From Bdellovibrio sp. (GTDB lineage: Bacteria > Bdellovibrionota > Bacteriovoracia > Bacteriovoracales > Bacteriovoracaceae), in contig JACPIU010000018.1 of assembly GCA_016187935.1 (NCBI GenBank), positions 59,634-123,633 of the forward strand: DNA of 64,000 nt, written 5' to 3'. Made by a program: the position numbers and the translations under genes. Within the stretch, counting starts at the first letter, position 1. Every line of letters begins with the position of its first letter. The notes under the pieces are model-generated. The model worked only from the letters and a program-made list of their open reading frames with translations. It ran no database searches and was not told the DNA's origin. Below are positions 1 to 7,269 of the stretch, piece by piece.

Positions 1-152
1 CCATGGAAGCGATAGGCCCTTATTTGTTGGATTTGCAAAAATTCACCAAAACTCTGCGGACACCATTGCGTAAAATCGCTGAGAACTCGGAAAGTTTGGT
101 GAGTGATATTGAAGTTATTCAAGACAATTTAAATATGGCAAGATCGGCTTGA
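1..152 (+). CDS. 3' end of an unidentified protein (partial)
   Basis: An open frame enters from the left edge and ends at TGA 150-152. From the in-frame ATG at position 3 it gives 49 residues, with a helical, charged look (two LRTPLRKIAENSE-like stretches). There is no room to see a ribosome binding site before position 3, so it is more likely the C-terminus of a longer gene than a complete small one. It lies 28 bases upstream of cheY on the same strand and may belong to the same chemotaxis operon. No family is recognised. Confidence 0.5.
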   Translation, partial: MEAIGPYLLDLQKFTKTLRTPLRKIAENSESLVSDIEVIQDNLNMARSA

Positions 153-180
153 GCAAGGACTGTATAGTTTGGAGGTTAGA

Positions 181-597
181 ATGTCAGCGAACTTACGAAT
201 TTTAGTGATTGACGATATGGCGGTTATGCGGAAAATCGTCGTTAAACAATTGGAGACGATGGGTTACAAGAACATAGAAACGGCTGAAAATGGGAAGGAT
301 GCACTTCAAAAAATTTTGGATGGTGTGAAAAATAATAGTCCCGTTCAGTTTATTGTCAGCGATTGGAATATGCCTGAGATGTCAGGATTGGAACTATTAA
401 AAGCGCTTAGGAGTAAAAAGCCTCTGGCCGATATTCCCTTTTTAATGGTTACCGCCGAGGGCGAGAAAGATCAAATCATGGCGGCCATCCAGGCCGGCGT
501 GACAAATTATATAGTCAAGCCATTCTCTCCTGCCACCTTCAAGGAGAAGATGGATTTGGTTTTGAAAAAAGTTGGCTTACCGCCGACACCAGCATAA
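181..597 (+). CDS. cheY: CheY-like single-domain response regulator
   Basis: A 138-residue protein consisting of one receiver domain. It shows the acidic pair D11/D12, the phospho-acceptor D61 in the SDWNMPEMSG motif, T91 in LMVTAEGE and K113 in VKPF, which is the full phosphorylation and switching set. No output domain follows, so it should act by protein-protein contact, as chemotaxis CheY does on the flagellar switch. The ATG at 181 is chosen because GGAGG sits at 171-175. An upstream in-frame TTG at 169 would overlap that site. An Hpt-like protein and a CheX-type phosphatase follow within 20 bases each, which supports a chemotaxis phospho-relay role. Confidence 0.92.
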   Translation: MSANLRILVIDDMAVMRKIVVKQLETMGYKNIETAENGKDALQKILDGVKNNSPVQFIVSDWNMPEMSGLELLKALRSKKPLADIPFLMVTAEGEKDQIMAAIQAGVTNYIVKPFSPATFKEKMDLVLKKVGLPPTPA

Positions 598-615
598 TCA
601 AGATAGGAATTTGGT

Positions 616-1029
616 GTGGATAAGGAAATTTTCCAAGATTTTGTGAATGAAAGCGAGCAAACATTGGCCCAGGCAAAAATTTTGCTGGGGAAGTATGTGG
701 CTTCGCCGGTGGACGTTAAAGTGCTTTCAGATGTGGGCATTCTGGTTGATCGCGTCTATGGTACCGCCGCCACTCTCAAAGTGGAGTCGATGTCGGCCCT
801 TTGCCATAAGATGAAGGCCATCAGCTATATGGCGGCCCAAGTGGATAATCGGATATTAAATAGCATCGTCGCCGGTACCATGCTCTCGGTTTTGGATTAT
901 TTATTGGACTTGGTGAAAACCAATGCCTTGTTAACTTACGATAAGAATATTCACTCTCAAATGGTTCAGCGTCTCGATATTTTGAGTTCAAAATTTTCTT
1001 CAGATTTAAGAAAAACCGTGGCCTCCTAA
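616..1029 (+). CDS. Hpt-like four-helix protein lacking the phosphorylatable histidine
   Basis: A 137-residue all-helical protein starting at GTG 616. The N-terminus (FVNESEQTLAQAKILL) and the VYGTAATLKVESM segment at 47-59 resemble the Hpt domain found at the start of CheA, where the motif is normally AHTLKG. Here the histidine position is Ala52, so it probably cannot carry phosphate. It lies between cheY and the CheX-type gene with short spacings (18 and 13 bases), so the three are likely one operon. An Hpt fold kept without its histidine could bind or titrate a response regulator. The family assignment is by motif reading only. Confidence 0.6.
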   Translation: MDKEIFQDFVNESEQTLAQAKILLGKYVASPVDVKVLSDVGILVDRVYGTAATLKVESMSALCHKMKAISYMAAQVDNRILNSIVAGTMLSVLDYLLDLVKTNALLTYDKNIHSQMVQRLDILSSKFSSDLRKTVAS

Positions 1030-1042
1030 CGATAGGTTGATT

Positions 1043-1564
1043 ATGGATCAGGCGACATTTAATAAGAAGTATGTCGAGTTTACCATTCCGTTCGTAAAAG
1101 GATTGCAGAAGATATATTCCACCATGTTGCGTTGTGAGATCAAGCCACTCAAACCCGAACTTAAAAAAAATGCCTTGCTTCACAGCGACCACACTGCGGT
1201 TATGGGAATGAATGGATACTATGAGGAGGCGGGCAAATCACTGCCTTTTCGTGGCTCTCTCTTGATTTCTTGGCCGGAAGAATCCTATTTGAAAATGGCT
1301 TCGGCCATGCTGGGAACGGAATACAAACAAGATTGTGAGGAAATTGCCGATGCCGGAAGTGAAATTTGCAATATGACGATGGGAGCGGCCAAATCGGTTT
1401 TGGTGGAAATTGGTTATCGCATTGAGATGTCTATTCCCACGGCCATCGCTGGTTTAAATCACCAATTGCAAACGCAAAAAGGTGTCACTACGATTCTGCT
1501 CCCTTTTGAATCTTCTCTCGGGAACTTTTTTATAGAAATTAATTTTGCTTTCAATGCGCCTTAA
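1043..1564 (+). CDS. CheX/CheC-type CheY-P phosphatase
   Basis: A 173-residue protein with a CheC/CheX-like signature: SEICNMTMGAAK at about 106-117, with E107 and N110 forming the ExxN pair that inserts into the CheY active site in this family, and a proline 22 residues after the Asn. One such motif is present, as in CheX. The expected role is dephosphorylation of the CheY encoded two genes upstream. The ATG at 1043 follows GATAGG with 6-7 bases of spacing. A TTG at 1037 is possible but would overlap that site. Co-directional with the Hpt-like gene. Confidence 0.82.
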   Translation: MDQATFNKKYVEFTIPFVKGLQKIYSTMLRCEIKPLKPELKKNALLHSDHTAVMGMNGYYEEAGKSLPFRGSLLISWPEESYLKMASAMLGTEYKQDCEEIADAGSEICNMTMGAAKSVLVEIGYRIEMSIPTAIAGLNHQLQTQKGVTTILLPFESSLGNFFIEINFAFNAP

Positions 1565-1681
1565 CCTGATAGTTTCTCTCAAATAACAAAATCTCACATT
1601 TGATAATTGGCATTGATGCAAATCTGGGCCTCACCCACAATATCTTTATTAGGATTTTTTACCTACAACAAGGAAGTTGTT

Positions 1682-3127
1682 ATGTTATGGCGTCCATTCC
1701 TGCTCGTGCTTTTTTTGTTTTTGGCCTCTTATGCTTTTTCCAATATCGGTCGGGCCGATTCCGGAAGCGATTTTTTTGCTCCCTGGGAACCTGAGCGGGA
1801 GATTGTCGCGCGCGTGCACTTTTACGATTATCACCTGAGTATGCTTGATTTTCATCACCATGACTTTGAAGTTTTAGGCGTGGACTTGAAGAACAAAACA
1901 ATTGACCTCTATCTCAGCAGCGAAGAACTTCAAACGGTGCGCAGAAGCGGGTATCAATTGACTGTGGTGGAAGAAAAAAATCTGATGCTTGCTCCCGATG
2001 CTCAATATAAAACGGCGCAGGAAATTGCCGCTTTCTTACAGCAAGTAAACCAACGCTTCCCTGAGATTACCAAGCTGGAATCAATTGGAAAATCAGTTGA
2101 AGGACGCGACATATGGGCGCTGAAGATTTCCGACAACGCCAGCATCAATGAACCTGAAGAATCGAAAATTTTCTTTAATGGGATGCACCACGCTCGCGAA
2201 GTCATGACGCCTGAAATTATGATCGACTTAATTGAGAAGCTGACCCAAGGATACGGGAGCGATGACACCATTACCAACTGGGTGGAAAGCAATGAAGTAT
2301 GGGTTGTTCCCATGCTGAATGTTGATGGTAACAACCGTGTATGGACCAGTAACTCTATGTGGAGAAAGAATGTGGCCTATGGCCAGGGAGTCGACATTAA
2401 CAGGAACTATCCTTACAAGTGGGGCTCTTGCAACGGATCTTCTGGTTCAACCTGGTCAGATACCTATCGAGGGCCTGCTGCCGGCTCCGAGTTGGAAACC
2501 AAGGCGGTCATGGAATTAGTTTCCCGGACTCGTCCGGTTTTTAGTATTTCATACCATAGCTATTCCGAATTGGTGATTTATCCTTATGGCTGCGATGGCG
2601 TGAGGACCGAGACTCGGGCGGTGGTTGAACCCATTGGAACTGAGATTGGACGCTTGCTTGGTTATTCTCCCGGAACTGCCTGGGAATTACTCTATAGTGT
2701 CGATGGCGGTGATATAGATTGGTTGTATGGGCAATATCAGGTGCTCCCCTATGTTATCGAGGTTAATGCGAGCAGTGAAGGTTTTCAGCCAAACTATGCC
2801 AAGTGGCGTGATAAAACGGTGGCCAAAAACCGCGCGGGCTGGCGTTATCTTCTTGAGCGTTTAAGTGGTTCCGGACTCAAAGGGCAAGTGCGTGGCGCCA
2901 GCGAGCAAGAGCTGGCCCAAGGAGAAGTGACTCTTAAAGTCTTTATCGTTCAGGAAGGCAAGCGAACCCTCTTCCAGAATTATCGCGTAAATCCTGATGG
3001 CAGTTTCCATATTATTTTAAACCCCGGAACCATTGATGTTGAGGTGATGCGTGCCGGCCGAAGTGGCCCGACTCATGCAGGTCTGGTGATCGGAAACGGT
3101 CGTTTGGATATGGATATTTCCCTCTGA
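1682..3127 (+). CDS. Secreted M14 zinc carboxypeptidase
   Basis: A 481-residue protein. An N-terminal signal peptide (hydrophobic residues 4-20) is followed by a pro-region, then an M14 carboxypeptidase domain. Zinc ligands are readable as H170 and E173 (HHARE) and H292 (SYHSYSE). The substrate-binding NRNYPY motif is at 240-245 and the catalytic Glu is E360 in PYVIEV. The last ~80 residues look like a small beta-sandwich appendage of the carboxypeptidase regulatory type. ATG 1682 is preceded by AAGGAAG. Earlier in-frame starts would put the hydrophobic stretch internally. It should remove C-terminal residues from peptides outside the cytoplasm. A terminator follows the gene. Confidence 0.92.
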   Translation: MLWRPFLLVLFLFLASYAFSNIGRADSGSDFFAPWEPEREIVARVHFYDYHLSMLDFHHHDFEVLGVDLKNKTIDLYLSSEELQTVRRSGYQLTVVEEKNLMLAPDAQYKTAQEIAAFLQQVNQRFPEITKLESIGKSVEGRDIWALKISDNASINEPEESKIFFNGMHHAREVMTPEIMIDLIEKLTQGYGSDDTITNWVESNEVWVVPMLNVDGNNRVWTSNSMWRKNVAYGQGVDINRNYPYKWGSCNGSSGSTWSDTYRGPAAGSELETKAVMELVSRTRPVFSISYHSYSELVIYPYGCDGVRTETRAVVEPIGTEIGRLLGYSPGTAWELLYSVDGGDIDWLYGQYQVLPYVIEVNASSEGFQPNYAKWRDKTVAKNRAGWRYLLERLSGSGLKGQVRGASEQELAQGEVTLKVFIVQEGKRTLFQNYRVNPDGSFHIILNPGTIDVEVMRAGRSGPTHAGLVIGNGRLDMDISL

Positions 3128-3159
3128 CAGGCTAGCCTAAGCCCTTGATTTTAGATATT

Positions 3160-3185
3160 AAAAAGGTCGTTTAGGCGACCTTTTT
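3160..3185 (+). terminator. Rho-independent terminator after the carboxypeptidase gene
   Basis: A perfect 10-base stem, AAAAAGGTCG at 3160-3169 with CGACCTTTTT at 3176-3185, closes a 6-base loop and ends in a T run. It lies 33 bases after the carboxypeptidase stop codon. Confidence 0.85.
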
Positions 3186-3205
3186 AATTTGCCGATAAGT
3201 CTCAG

Positions 3206-3904
3206 GTGAAGAGCATTATTTTTTCTTGCGCTATTATCAGTGTGCTTATCGGTTCGTCCTGGGGCGACGAGTATTCAGTGGTGCCATGTCCGACGCGAAG
3301 ATTTAACATTACCGATTATATCTTGCCTGGACGCAATTATTTTTTGGAAACTGGTTACGTTTTTAACTATGAAGTGTCCGATGCCAGCGTCACCGATTTC
3401 CGCCTCAATGATATTTTTCGTCCCAATGCTCTGTCATGGGATATCCGTAGACGGTTGAGGGCCGAATTACCTGAGACTGCTGGTTCAGGTACAGGCGAGG
3501 CCACAAGTTCGGCCGCCGATATTTTTTATGGTTTTCTAGGTCAAAGCATGGAGTCCAGTATCTCCCGATCAGTGGGCGGCGATGCCAGTTTGATTATTGG
3601 GTATAGCAGTAATTCGGCCTATACTCCCAGGGCCATCAGGGAAAAGGTGAGTGCCAGTTTAAACCAAAACGGCGGCACTGGCGGCGTCGATTTCACAGCA
3701 ACTTATGTGCGGGAGTATTTAGCACTCAAGGCCAGCGTAACTCCCAAGGCCGAGCGGCGCTTCGGTGCTTTTCAAGGTGTGATTTATGACAGTCAGATGC
3801 GTATTCGCGGATTAAAATTCGCCAACCAAACTTTCCTAAAAACGCCCGGTTCACGAGGCTTCGCGACGGAAGGCGATAGACTAACTATTTTCGATTTTGA
3901 GTAG
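3206..3904 (+). CDS. Secreted protein of unknown function
   Basis: A 232-residue protein with a signal peptide (MKSIIFSCAIISVLIGSSWG, cleavage likely before DEYS). The mature part is rich in Ser, Gly and Ala, with many beta-prone segments and a low-complexity GSGTGEATSSAAD stretch near residues 95-107. No catalytic motif is seen. Start GTG 3206 has only a weak AAG upstream, so the start is less certain than the frame. It begins just after the terminator at 3160-3185, implying its own promoter, and runs convergently into the hsp20 gene. Confidence 0.7.
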   Translation: MKSIIFSCAIISVLIGSSWGDEYSVVPCPTRRFNITDYILPGRNYFLETGYVFNYEVSDASVTDFRLNDIFRPNALSWDIRRRLRAELPETAGSGTGEATSSAADIFYGFLGQSMESSISRSVGGDASLIIGYSSNSAYTPRAIREKVSASLNQNGGTGGVDFTATYVREYLALKASVTPKAERRFGAFQGVIYDSQMRIRGLKFANQTFLKTPGSRGFATEGDRLTIFDFE

Positions 3905-3922
3905 AGCGCCATAGATGCTTTT

Positions 3923-4558
3923 TTATCTCTTGGGTAACGTGATTGTCAGCAAGCTCGCATGTTGCTCGATCTTGGCCTTTTTCGGATTGGCGTCGGAAGG
4001 AATTGGGACAGTCTTAGAAAAACTCGACCTAACCGTGCTGGAAGAAACTCCCATGTTTGATTCTTCTTTTGATCCTTCTTGGGTTTCCTTTTTCATCTCG
4101 CCCGTGACGTAGATATATCCGTCTTTGATATCCAGCTTGAGCGAATTTTGATCAATGTTGTTAAGTTCAACATCAAAATAATAATTATCTTCGTCCTCTC
4201 TGGATTCAATCTTGGTGTCGGGCCTGTCATCGATGTTTCCAAACCCTGCGTTGGGAATGGCACCCTCTTCTTCCAAAAGTTGCAGCATTTTTTTTCGCAT
4301 ATCATGGAATTGCGCCATCAAATCTTCGTTTTGAATATCGTCCGCATTTCTAAAATTCCGTTGCATTTTTGCAATCAGATCATTCATATCCACGGATTTT
4401 GTTTTCAGATTGGGCGCCTTGGTGAGAGCGATAGAATCGGGCCGCTGGGACGGTGGCGTCGGAGTGCTACTGGGGAGAAACTTGAAGAAAATGAAGGCCG
4501 TCAACAATCCCGCAAGGTAGACGGCTGCATAACTCAACCATTTTTTGTAACTAGTCAT
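3923..4558 (-). CDS. Membrane-anchored Hsp20/alpha-crystallin-like protein
   Basis: A 211-residue protein. Residues 8-28 form a clear transmembrane segment (YAAVYLAGLLTAFIFFKFL) followed by a Pro/Thr linker. A charged helical stretch at 55-95 precedes a C-terminal alpha-crystallin domain (about 115-211) with YYFDVELNNID, SLKLDIKDGYIYVTGE, SSFSKTVPIPSDAN and the terminal SLLTITLPKR. Small heat shock proteins are normally soluble cytoplasmic holdases. Here the N-terminal anchor suggests action at the inner membrane or in the periplasm. It ends 19 bases from the convergent gene at 3206-3904. Confidence 0.85.
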   Translation of the reverse strand: MTSYKKWLSYAAVYLAGLLTAFIFFKFLPSSTPTPPSQRPDSIALTKAPNLKTKSVDMNDLIAKMQRNFRNADDIQNEDLMAQFHDMRKKMLQLLEEEGAIPNAGFGNIDDRPDTKIESREDEDNYYFDVELNNIDQNSLKLDIKDGYIYVTGEMKKETQEGSKEESNMGVSSSTVRSSFSKTVPIPSDANPKKAKIEQHASLLTITLPKR

Positions 4559-4624
4559 CAGCTCAAGACTCTATCATAAAGGCCAGGGCCATGGAGGCCC
4601 CGGCAGAGGATGAACAGCAAGAAA

Positions 4625-5197
4625 TTAATTCAGTGGAACAGGATAACATCGCAAAAAATGGCCATAGCAATTGGTGTTCGTATAACCGGTTTGCTTACAT
4701 AGATTGAAGGCCATCTTACGTGCTTCTGATTTACTGGTGCCCAGACCTTGGAATGTATGGTTATTAATAACGACCTCGCACTTGTAATGTCCCGATTCAT
4801 TGTAAGCATCAACATCACAGCTCACAAAATGACTGATGCAGTTACTTTCGCTATAACCTGTGGCGCTACAAAGGGCCTTGACGTCGGCACGGGCAGCGTC
4901 AACAGTGGTACCATAACCTTCAAAGGTGGTGTTGTTCATTTTAACTTTGCAGTTATAGGTAGGTGTATAATGTCCATATCCGCCCCCATAACCGCCACCG
5001 TGACCGGTTTCCAGTAATTGCAAGGCCCGATCCAGTTTTGATTCAATTCGATCCAATTGAAAGCAGAGCCGGCGAGAATTTTCGTTTTGAAGCGATCCGC
5101 AGTCACTTAAGGCCTGATCATTGCCATAGCACGAGGCCATGAGCATAAGCCCGATCCCACCAAGAATAAACTTGCCACACACACCTTTCCCTTGCAT
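4625..5197 (-). CDS. Lipoprotein with two tandem Cys-containing repeats
   Basis: A 190-residue predicted lipoprotein: signal sequence with lipobox LMASC, a short coiled-coil-like segment (LCFQLDRIESKLDRALQLLE), a Gly/Tyr linker (GGGYGGGYGHY), then two copies of a ~50-residue unit. Each unit has the pattern Y.C.V..NN.TF.G.GT....AR......C..TGY...NC..HF..C. The start at 5197 is chosen because GGGAGG lies 6 bases upstream. The longer frame to 5332 has no such site and would bury the signal sequence. The F.G.G.S..EAR...A part resembles the second half of a double-stranded RNA-binding fold, but an exported protein is not expected to bind RNA. Function unknown. Confidence 0.75.
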   Translation of the reverse strand: MQGKGVCGKFILGGIGLMLMASCYGNDQALSDCGSLQNENSRRLCFQLDRIESKLDRALQLLETGHGGGYGGGYGHYTPTYNCKVKMNNTTFEGYGTTVDAARADVKALCSATGYSESNCISHFVSCDVDAYNESGHYKCEVVINNHTFQGLGTSKSEARKMAFNLCKQTGYTNTNCYGHFLRCYPVPLN

Positions 5198-5356
5198 AAG
5201 AACCTCCCTTTGGTCTTTTTTTAAATGTGCTTTCCAAAAACAATAGAGGGATGATAATGCTGCACCGAGCCAAATTCTGGCCACTATGTAAAAAAGCTCC
5301 TGAGATCGAAAGAGGCGGTGTCTTTTTGGCACCGAGTCATGGCTAATTTCAATTAG

Positions 5357-5842
5357 TTACCTTGAGGCGCTGGAAATGACGATAGTCCGGGCAATGAGAT
5401 CGTGGAGTGAGCGATGATCCTTTCTAATGAGCATGACGACAAAACCTATAAATAAAAAGCCGGAGACAGTTTTGCCAATCACTTCGCGGACGAAACTCCT
5501 GAGCGGGCCAATGTTTCCACCATCCGGAACAACCACGAGTCTTAAACCCATGGCCATTTTACCTGGAGTGGCCCCTTTCAAAACGTGAAAAAAAGTAAAG
5601 TAAACATAGATCAGGATAGTAAAACTAATCATCATGGATACTGTCAGGAGATAAATCTCGCGCGGGAGTTCTCCTCCTTGATGGAGAGGAACGTCGCGAA
5701 GATTAAAAAATGATCCAAGCAGATTGGAAGTGGGAATCATGAGCACGATAAGGATGGCGTGATCAATCAGTGATGCCACGATTCGACGCCAAATTTTTCC
5801 GGGAATGACTTCATCTTTTACATAGAGTGAGTTTTCAGACAT
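5357..5842 (-). CDS. RDD-family membrane protein
   Basis: A 161-residue protein with three hydrophobic spans (about 24-45, 67-88, 127-147). The first follows the RRIVASLIDHAIL motif, the Arg-Asp signature that names the RDD family. KGATPGKMAMGLRLV and the C-terminal HRSLHDLIARTIVI are further family hallmarks. RDD proteins are inner-membrane proteins of mostly unknown or transport-related role. The ATG at 5842 is preferred over that at 5860 because GAGGTC precedes it by 7 bases. It is transcribed divergently from the AmpG-like gene at 5925. Confidence 0.85.
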   Translation of the reverse strand: MSENSLYVKDEVIPGKIWRRIVASLIDHAILIVLMIPTSNLLGSFFNLRDVPLHQGGELPREIYLLTVSMMISFTILIYVYFTFFHVLKGATPGKMAMGLRLVVVPDGGNIGPLRSFVREVIGKTVSGFLFIGFVVMLIRKDHRSLHDLIARTIVISSASR

Positions 5843-5924
5843 GATGTAGACCTCATTCATTACTATTTAATATAATGAGCTTGAAGCAAAAATAAAAGAT
5901 ATTATCCTTGATCAGGAGCAATGA

Positions 5925-7190
5925 TTGAATACTTCAACGACCACTTCCAAATTCAGTCTTCCCGCAATGCTTGCCATAATTTTCAATTGGCGTCTCTTAG
6001 TGCAGTTTTTTTTAGGTCTATCTTCTGGGCTTCCCCTGATGCTCACTGGTTCGACTTTGCAGGCCTGGATGACTAATGCAAACGTCGATCTGAAAACAAT
6101 TGGACTTTTTGCCTTTGTCGGTTTGCCTTACACTCTCAAATTTTTGTGGTCGCCTATTTTAGATCGTTTTGCACCTCCCTTTCTCGATCGCAGGCGAGGT
6201 TGGATGGCCTTCACTCAAATCGCTACCGGCGTTGCTATCTGGGGGCTAGGTCTTTGCAATCCGGCGGAATCAACTTTCTTGGTCGCCGTGATGGCCTTGG
6301 TCTGCACATTCTTCTCTGCCACGCAGGACATTGTCGTGGATGCCTACCGGCGAGAGATTTTAAAAGATGAAGAGCTAGGATTGGGATCGTCCTTTTACGT
6401 CAACGGCTATCGCGTTGCCATGGCCATTTCCGGTGCCCTGGCCCTGATGCTGGCCGACCAAATCCCATGGCCTTCGGTTTATTTGATCATGGGCTGTTTA
6501 ATGGGTGCCATGGTCTTAATCACTCTCATTGCACCTAAAGTTCCTACTGTGGCGGGCGCGCCTCGCAATTTTAAGGAGGCGGTGGTTCTCCCTTTTAAAG
6601 AATACTTTAATCAAAGAGATGCCTGGTGGATGTTGGTCTTTATTTTGTTCTACAAAGTAGGGGACTCCATGGCCAGTAACATGACTATGCCTCTCTATTT
6701 GAGTGCTGGTTTCAGCAAAACGGAAGTAGGGCTGGTGGTTAAAGGTTTGGGCCTGGCGGCCACCTTGATTGGTGGCTTCGTCGGTGGTGTCATCATCCTT
6801 CGTATCAAGTTAAACCGTTCGTTATGGCTCTTTGGTTTTCTTCAGGCCATCAGTACGGCGGGATTTACTCTGATTGCCTGGTTGCCAAAAAGTAATGCCA
6901 TTCTTTCTGGTGTCATCTGTTTTGAAAACATCACCGCCGGGATGGGGACGGCGGCCTTTGTGGCCTTCATGGCCTCACTCACGGATAAACGTTTTACCGC
7001 GACTCAATACGCTCTTCTTTCTTCCCTGATGGGAGTGCCACGCGTTGTGGTCTCTGCCCCCACCGGAATGATGGTGGAGATGATGGGGTATGGGCCTTTC
7101 TTTATTTTTTGCACTTTGATTGCCATTCCTGGGCTTCTCTTATTAAACAAGTTTGCTCCATGGAAGCAAAGCGCGCCAACTTCTGCCTAA
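5925..7190 (+). CDS. ampG: AmpG-type muropeptide permease (MFS)
   Basis: A 421-residue polytopic protein with about 12 hydrophobic spans. The N-terminal FFLGLSSGLPLMLTGSTLQ, the LPYTLKFLWSPILDR motif and the GSSFYVNGYRVAM region are characteristic of AmpG, which imports anhydro-muropeptides released in cell-wall turnover. Start TTG 5925 has AGGAG 6 bases upstream. The ATG at 5921 is out of frame, and an internal ATG at residue 15 is the alternative. Besides wall recycling, a neighbouring lipoprotein glucan hydrolase suggests a general role in reclaiming saccharides. The two genes are co-directional, 79 bases apart. Confidence 0.85.
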   Translation: MNTSTTTSKFSLPAMLAIIFNWRLLVQFFLGLSSGLPLMLTGSTLQAWMTNANVDLKTIGLFAFVGLPYTLKFLWSPILDRFAPPFLDRRRGWMAFTQIATGVAIWGLGLCNPAESTFLVAVMALVCTFFSATQDIVVDAYRREILKDEELGLGSSFYVNGYRVAMAISGALALMLADQIPWPSVYLIMGCLMGAMVLITLIAPKVPTVAGAPRNFKEAVVLPFKEYFNQRDAWWMLVFILFYKVGDSMASNMTMPLYLSAGFSKTEVGLVVKGLGLAATLIGGFVGGVIILRIKLNRSLWLFGFLQAISTAGFTLIAWLPKSNAILSGVICFENITAGMGTAAFVAFMASLTDKRFTATQYALLSSLMGVPRVVVSAPTGMMVEMMGYGPFFIFCTLIAIPGLLLLNKFAPWKQSAPTSA

Positions 7191-7269
7191 AGTCAGTGAT
7201 AATTTAGTAGAAGGTTCAACATTTTTTCGGCATACTCACTTGCGAAAAATCCAATTAAAAGGGGAAGCT

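Noticed and set aside
4079..4579. 166-codon plus-strand frame opposite the Hsp20 gene
   Set aside because: It is antisense to a clear Hsp20 domain, has no ribosome site and no recognisable motif.
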